A stretch of 64,000 nt of DNA from Brassica napus. Taxonomy: Eukaryota > Streptophyta > Magnoliopsida > Brassicales > Brassicaceae. The stretch's first letter is position 1; each line of letters begins with the position of its first letter. The stretch lies in assembly GCF_020379485.1 (NCBI RefSeq), contig NC_063436.1:27278423-27342422 (forward strand). The letters run 5' to 3'. Positions 57,671 to 64,000 of this stretch are shown piece by piece. Made by a program: the position numbers and the translations under genes. The notes under the pieces were generated by a model that had not been told where the DNA came from, did no database searches, and saw only the letters and a program-made list of their open reading frames with translations.

Positions 57671-59254
57671 AGAAGGTGATATGCAAATGTATATGCTAAC
57701 ATATTGTATTGAAAAAATTTAGGGATACAAATAGGTTTTGTTTTTTCTTATTTGTGGGTTCCCAACTATATATGTAAGTATACATCTTTTGGATGCTTAA
57801 ATCTACTGATTAAACAAGAACAAGTTATTTACAAGAGTCTCTAGAGTTTGAAAGAATATTGTTACCAACATAAAACAAAATAATAATAAAACCGATGGTC
57901 ATGTGTAGCCAATACGAGAGATGAGCGTTCCCACATGACCACCGGGTCATCGTTGTAGGGGAGAATTGGCTTTCCGAACACAAATTTATTAATCCTTACA
58001 ACTTATAAGATTCAAGATATCTTGAATGAAAAGGTTTAAGTGAGTGAATTGGTGTTAGTGATATCCGTGTTCCACCTAACTTAGTGTCCAAATGAGATAC
58101 TCCTCGATCCATGGAACTTATTTCTCGTGAAGAGAATCCCGCATGGCTAGATAGCTAGCTAGAGGGTTTACAAAAAGTTGACGCTTCACTAGGCTACTTT
58201 AGATCCAGGGAATAAGTTAATATGCAAGTTCTTTCATAAAAATACTTTAGATCGGACATTGCAACGACGTCGTGTCAAGTTCGGTTGAAAAGCCGGTTTA
58301 ATATTTTTTCTCTATATTCTTTACAGATTTTCATGTGTGATGTTGAATTCTGTTTCGGTTTTTATCAATTCGAGTTGGCTGTTTATATATCATTGTTGAT
58401 ATGTTGTTTATAGCATTGGAGTTTAAAAAAAAAATTGTTTGGTGAGTTTGAATAAAATAAGGTTTTGTTTTGTCACAAGAATAAAATAACGCTTTTGGAA
58501 TTGTAAGTAAACTATTTGAATGGTGATATGTGATGAGTAGGATAACGAAAAGAGTATGAAGAAGAGTTAACTAAGAAAAAGACGAGTAATGGAGTTCATT
58601 CATATAATGAACCATATAGTATTACGTACATGATTAGCTTCATTGTTAATGATTCTTCGGATTTAAGCATTTGATCTGTTGGACTGATTAAGAAGTCTTC
58701 GACATTACACATCCAACTAGAATTTTTATAAGCATTTTTGCGTCTAAAGTTTTTATTTATTTTAAATCTTTTATATTGGTAACATGTTCCAATCAAGTGG
58801 GAATCTGATTCCCGCGTTTTACCTTTTCACGTTTCCAGGCATTTTTCAAGCTGTTTTCCGTTTTGAAACGATCAAAGGAAAATAAGAACTTTGATTCCAT
58901 CACGTTAGTTTCAAAAAAAAAACATTTACTTTTAAAAACAAATCAATATCTTATTTTGTTTTGTCATAAACAACAAAGACTTCTCCCACAAGGAAGCTCA
59001 TGTGTCTACCTTTCGCTATACGCATCCTCGACTACCATCCATTTTCCTCCAATTTCTTAGATAAACTTTTCCAAGTCACAAAAGTACTTTTTATTGAACC
59101 ATAAGAATAAATAAAGAAAAAGGTGAGATACCCACTTCAAAAAGATGGTAATGTGTCTTTTTACATTAGGCGAGATGATAAAATCTGAACAAACAAAGTT
59201 GTCTTTATATCTAAAGAAACATTTTGTGAAAAAGAGCGAGAGTAAGGTGAAGCC
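57671..59254. other. Intergenic region left of the DUF1218 gene
   Basis: No gene, tRNA or transposon end recognised. In Arabidopsis a long gene (CIP7, At4g27430) lies in this interval as I recall; I find no trace of it. Confidence 0.5.
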
Positions 59255-60303
59255 ATGGCGTCCAAAATTGTCTCAGCCATAGTCTTTGTATTCAACCTCG
59301 TTGCCTTTGGTCTAGCCGTTGCGGCTGAACAAAGACGAAGCACTGTAAGTCCTAATTAAACACATCTAAATTGAACAAGATGGTGATTATCTGATCTTTT
59401 TACAACAAAAAAAAATTGGTGGGGCAGGCAACGGTTATGCAAGACACTGAGGTGCAATACAACTATTGTGTGTATGATTCGGACAGAGCCACAGGGTATG
59501 GAATCGGAGCCTTTTTCTTCTCAGTGGCTAGTCAACTCCTTATCATGCTCGTTAGCCGTTGCTTCTGTTGTGGAAAGCCTCTCAAGCCTGGGGGTTCACG
59601 CGCTCTTGCCCTCGTTCTCTTCGTTGTCAGCTGGTAATATATTTACCTTTTTTGTTGTTATTTAGCTTAATTAGTTCATCGATCACATATTTATTCCTTA
59701 TCTTAAGCTAGCCTGGACATAATTGGTTCTAGTATGGGATTTTGATTCGGTCCAAAGTAACTAACTGACCTTAAACAGAAAATGAAAATACAAATATGAA
59801 TCAAATCCACAGTCAAACATATACGTCTTAGTTACATGTCATTAGTCTATTATGAATATTAAAATCATAATTTATCTAACGATCGCCTTGCAAGTTACAT
59901 TCTCTGTTCAAACTTCGAATGTTTCTATAGTTCAAATCTAAAATAAGTATCTTAATCCATTATAATGTCTAAGGTGTTAGTTATATTTGGTTACTGATCC
60001 ATTTGTGCTTGATCAATCTATCACTGGTTTGAATAATTTTGTTTTGGTATTTGATTGTTGTTTTCTTGGCGAAAAAGGATGTTCTTCTTGATAGCAGAGA
60101 CATGCCTATTAGCTGGGTCAGTAGAGAATGCATACCACACAAAGTATAGGACAATGTTCATGGACAATCCTCCAGACTGTCAGACTCTTCGTAAGGGAGT
60201 ATTCGCTGCGGGTGCTTCTTTCATCTTCTTCAACGCTATTGTCTCTCAATTCTATTATTTCTTTTACTCTTCTGCTGCTGAGGCTTCCCCTTTGCCTTAT
60301 TAG
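59255..60303 (+). CDS. DUF1218 four-helix membrane protein (At4g27435-like)
   Basis: Three exons: 59255-59344, 59428-59633 and 60078-60303, giving 173 residues. There are four hydrophobic segments: IVSAIVFVFNLVAFGLAVAA, FFFSVASQLLIMLVS, ALALVLFVVSWMFFLIAETC and FAAGASFIFFNAIVSQFYYF. Between them are the conserved NYCVYDSDRATGYGIGA loop after helix 1 and a CFCCGKPL loop. The DUF1218 family is plant-specific; some relatives affect lignin or leaf symmetry, but this member's role is not known. It is probably in the secretory pathway or plasma membrane. The gene is complete and precedes PORB on the same strand, as in Arabidopsis. Confidence 0.9.
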
Positions 60304-60462
60304 AGGACTTCTATTCCACAAAAATATGTCTTCATTTTCTATTTTCTATATGATATGTGATACATATACTATTGTCATACTTTGGGGGTGTTATCTTTAT
60401 ATTGTGTGACAGCAAAATTATATGAAGCTGAGGGTAAAACTATGAGTTTTGTAGATTGATTT

Positions 60463-60516
60463 GTATGGATATTGAATTTTTTTTTTTTTTTTTGAACACG
60501 TATGGATATTGAATTT
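60463..60516 (-). mobile_element. Miniature retroposon scar with perfect 17-bp duplication
   Basis: GTATGGATATTGAATTT (60463-60479) is repeated exactly at 60500-60516. The 20-base insert is poly-T plus gaacac, i.e. gtgttc plus poly-A on the minus strand. It falls in the DUF1218 3' flank, 430 bp upstream of PORB. Confidence 0.75.
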
Positions 60517-60676
60517 AAATGTTGTTTTTACCAACAAATCGTTTATTCATCTGGTTCCAAAGATAAAAATGAAAATTATCCAAACATCAAAGTGTCCATA
60601 CAACTAGTAACATATTCCCATGAACACCAATCACCATCCACAAGTTTGCAACTGTTCTTTTTGTTACCAATAAAAT

Positions 60677-60685
60677 AAAATATCT
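60677..60685 (+). promoter_or_regulatory. Evening element AAAATATCT upstream of PORB
   Basis: A perfect AAAATATCT match about 260 bp upstream of the PORB start. This motif drives evening-phased, clock-controlled transcription in Arabidopsis. POR genes are light- and clock-regulated, so a role is plausible but not shown. Confidence 0.5.
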
Positions 60686-60942
60686 TCTGAGAGAAATCTA
60701 GCCTCGAATTCTCATTGGATAACCAATGATGACTTGGCAGATACTTTCTTTAAGATAATGTTATCCACACATCTTCAGTGATCTCTGTAGGGACCACTAC
60801 TCCTCTCCTGTCCGAATATCACCTCCTCCTTCACTCCTTGGCAAGTACATATATACTCACACTCTCTCTCGCAAAATATCCACTTCGATAGTCTTCTTAT
60901 TCAATCGATCTTGATATCTCTCTGTTTTTTTCTTTTCCAAAA

Positions 60943-62409
<1,467 letters not shown>

Positions 62410-62771
62410 ATGACACTTGGAATCTCTTCTTTCTGATGAGATCACGTTGTGCCAAGTGATGAAAACTCTAGAGGATGTTCTGGATTTTTAGATGTCTGAT
62501 TCTGTTGAGGAATTTTTCGTTAGTGTATGTTGAGTGTAGATCTGTTTGGCTTGTAGCCCATAATAAAGAAATAAAAGTTGGCCAGCAACAAGCATACACC
62601 AACATCTTTGTGCATCAAAATTTAATCAACTCCTATGTCTGGTTTAAAAAAAAACAAGATTCAGGCTCTAACGAACTGCATTCCAAGAATCCATACCATC
62701 AGTACTATCTTCACATGTGTCAACATGATCATGTCCTACCCTTTGTGTTAATGTAAAGTGTAATAATGAAG
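62410..62771. other. PORB 3' flank
   Basis: Untranslated and flanking sequence with an aataaagaaataaaa polyadenylation-type signal near 62563. No gene. Confidence 0.6.
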
Positions 62772-63015
62772 TCAGTACGATGGAGCAGAAGATATAGCAC
62801 AAGCCTCTTTGATGACATCCAAATCATGTGAGATAACAACAGATCCATCAGCAGCTATGCTCTCTCTAAAAGAGGTTGAGCAGAAATGGATTTCTGTCTC
62901 TCTAAAGAGTCCTATAAGCTTCAATCAGAAACATGGCTGACTGACACAACAGATTGTTCAAGCTCCCAAAGAAGAGATAATACATGTCATCAAATCCACA
63001 AAACAACCTGACAAA
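62772..63015 (-). pseudogene. Relic of aluminium-induced/YGL-LRDR protein (At4g27450-like)
   Basis: The minus strand reads RLFCGFDDMYYLFFGSLNNL, then SAMFLIEAYRTL, a stop, RDRNPF, a second stop, and after a frameshift SIAADGSVVISHDLDVIKEA followed by CAISSAPSY and a stop at 62772. These are ordered pieces of the aluminium-induced family with YGL and LRDR motifs (expected GFDDIYCLFFGSLNNL ... IEAYRTLRDRG ... AADGSVVISDD). The segment holding YGL is deleted, a stop falls inside LRDR, and long stretches are missing. In Arabidopsis At4g27450 is next to PORB, so this is a decaying ortholog in its original place, not a retrocopy. Confidence 0.8.
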
Positions 63016-63597
63016 AATAGATTTTAGTTGGAACCGAACCGGTGTAAGTGGGATGGTAAAGATATTTTAGGGATACACTTCAATATTATTTTAATTTGTC
63101 GGAACCAAAAACAAAAAGAAAAACAAAGAAAGAAGACAAAAGCCAACAAGCCATCACCGTCGTTGTCGTTAAAACCTCCATTATCATCATCGTAAGTTGA
63201 CTTATAGAGCGAATTAACATCATCCAATCTCCCTGAAACTCCTCAGCCCTTTGGCGATCGATTCGGTAGGTTCTCTTCATTATCTGTATTGGATTCTCCT
63301 TCCTTTAGAGAATTGAAATCTGAATCCCTGGTTATTGAATTATTATTGTTTTCTCGTAGCATGGTTTAAGCAAAACAGATCTCTAGGATTTGATTATAAA
63401 AAAAAATGGATTTTCTATGTGGAAAGATCTTGAGAAAAAAACATTTTAGTTTCCTTCTCTATGTGTTCTTCTCAAATCTAGGTTAGATGCTTATCAGACA
63501 ATCATTCTCACACAAACCTTGATTACCATGAAACCCTTTTAAGAGTCTTGGGTCTTGTTGTGTTCCATTAACAGGACTTTGCCTCCCATGGAAGGAA
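63016..63597. other. RMA3 upstream region with leader intron
   Basis: Upstream sequence of the RMA3 gene. A ttccattaacag/gac acceptor (63572/63573) lies 25 bp before the start codon, suggesting a 5' leader intron, with a likely donor near 63266 (ttcg/gtaggt). Confidence 0.5.
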
Positions 63598-64000
63598 GCT
63601 TCCTCATCTCTGATGCTCAACAAGCACATGAAGAAGTCAAACAAAAACCTAATCTCATCACGGGTCCAGCAGGATCCCAAGCTAACGAAAGTGGCTGTTT
63701 TGATTGCAACATCTGTCTAGACACCGCCCTTGATCCGGTGGTCACTCTCTGCGGACACCTTTTCTGCTGGCCTTGCATTTACAAGTGGCTACATGTTCAG
63801 TTATCTTCTCTCTCCACTGATCATCACCGCCGTAACAACTGCCCTGTCTGCAAATCAAACATTGCAATCACCTCACTGGTTCCTCTCTATGGAAGAGGCA
63901 TGTCTTCATCCGTTAACTCCAAGGAACAAGACTCAGAGTCCACAGTAATACCTCGGAGGCCTGCTCCATCAACAACCCTAAACAATCCCATCGCTTCAGA
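63598..64000 (+). CDS. RMA3: RING E3 ubiquitin ligase RMA3, 5' part (cut by window edge)
   Basis: An ER-membrane-anchored RING-type ubiquitin ligase of the RMA family (RNF5-like), involved in ER protein quality control and membrane-protein trafficking. The frame runs from ATG 63598 to the window end, 134 codons with no stop. The RING finger is complete: C40-x2-C43, C55-x-H57, C60-x2-C63, then CPVC. It is followed by the family motif [11 protein letters not shown] and RRPAPS. The C-terminal membrane anchor lies beyond the window. Single-exon coding so far, consistent with the family. Position and sequence fit At4g27470. Confidence 0.92.

Larger units (their letters stand above)
60304..60942. 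other. DUF1218-PORB intergenic region
   Basis: It contains a miniature retroposon scar (60463-60516) and the PORB promoter. The promoter shows an evening element (60677-60685), a GATAA/CCAAT pair (ggataaccaatgatg near 60717) and a TATA-like catatatac near 60847, about 95 bp before the start codon. Confidence 0.6.

Noticed and set aside
57415..57702. 95-codon minus-strand frame
   Set aside because: It overlaps antisense to the more protein-like plus frames and contains Ser/Thr-rich low-complexity sequence only.

Overview
The window is a piece of plant nuclear genome from a crucifer, most likely Brassica or a close relative in the tribe Brassiceae. Genes are intron-rich with GT/AG junctions that restore reading frames exactly, intergenic DNA is very A+T-rich, and crucifer-type transposons (Helitrons, a CACTA element, MITEs, LINE stubs) are abundant. 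As far as I recall Arabidopsis gene order, the genes match the order of the At4g27290-At4g27470 interval, part of ancestral crucifer block U. No sequence search was run; identities rest on recognised protein sequence and gene order.

Layout. 1-13.4 kb has no intact gene: two Helitrons abut head to tail (junction 3498/3499), the second carrying an RPA-like exon, and a third lies in reverse at 9583-10926. 13.7-16.6 kb holds an S-locus lectin receptor kinase (At4g27290-like). 18.1-22.1 kb holds two more Helitrons, one interrupted by a TIR element. 22,591-28,956 is a CACTA (En/Spm) transposon with both ends, a CGA target duplication, a damaged TNP2-type gene, a second Ptta/En/Spm gene and an unusual long hairpin. 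Then follow BBX28 (29.4-30.1 kb), the PHOS34-type universal stress protein (31.7-33.4 kb, minus), LINE and MITE debris, SPOROCYTELESS/NOZZLE (36.5-37.5 kb, minus), a mostly empty 5.7 kb, a plastid-type zinc-ribbon membrane protein (43.3-44.5 kb, minus), tRNA-Phe, a secreted root-cap/LEA-related protein, RD26/ANAC072 (minus), ABCG9 (minus), a DUF1218 membrane protein, protochlorophyllide oxidoreductase B, a decayed At4g27450-like fragment, and the 5' part of the RING E3 ligase RMA3 at the right edge.

The genes do not form an operon or cluster; they are ordinary colinear genes with unrelated jobs (receptor signalling, light and ABA transcription control, sporogenesis, lipid export, chlorophyll synthesis, ER ubiquitination). 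Several Arabidopsis neighbours I remember in this interval (for example At4g27340-At4g27370 and CIP7/At4g27430) are not seen, and one (At4g27450) survives only as a pseudogene. That is what gene loss after the Brassica whole-genome triplication would leave.

I did not find a new multi-gene system. The observations most worth following are the 123-nt-arm hairpin inside the CACTA leader, the intron-retaining deletion that keeps its transposase frame open, the directly abutting Helitrons, five very short 5'-truncated retroposons with near-perfect target duplications, and optional introns that would change protein ends or remove a membrane anchor.
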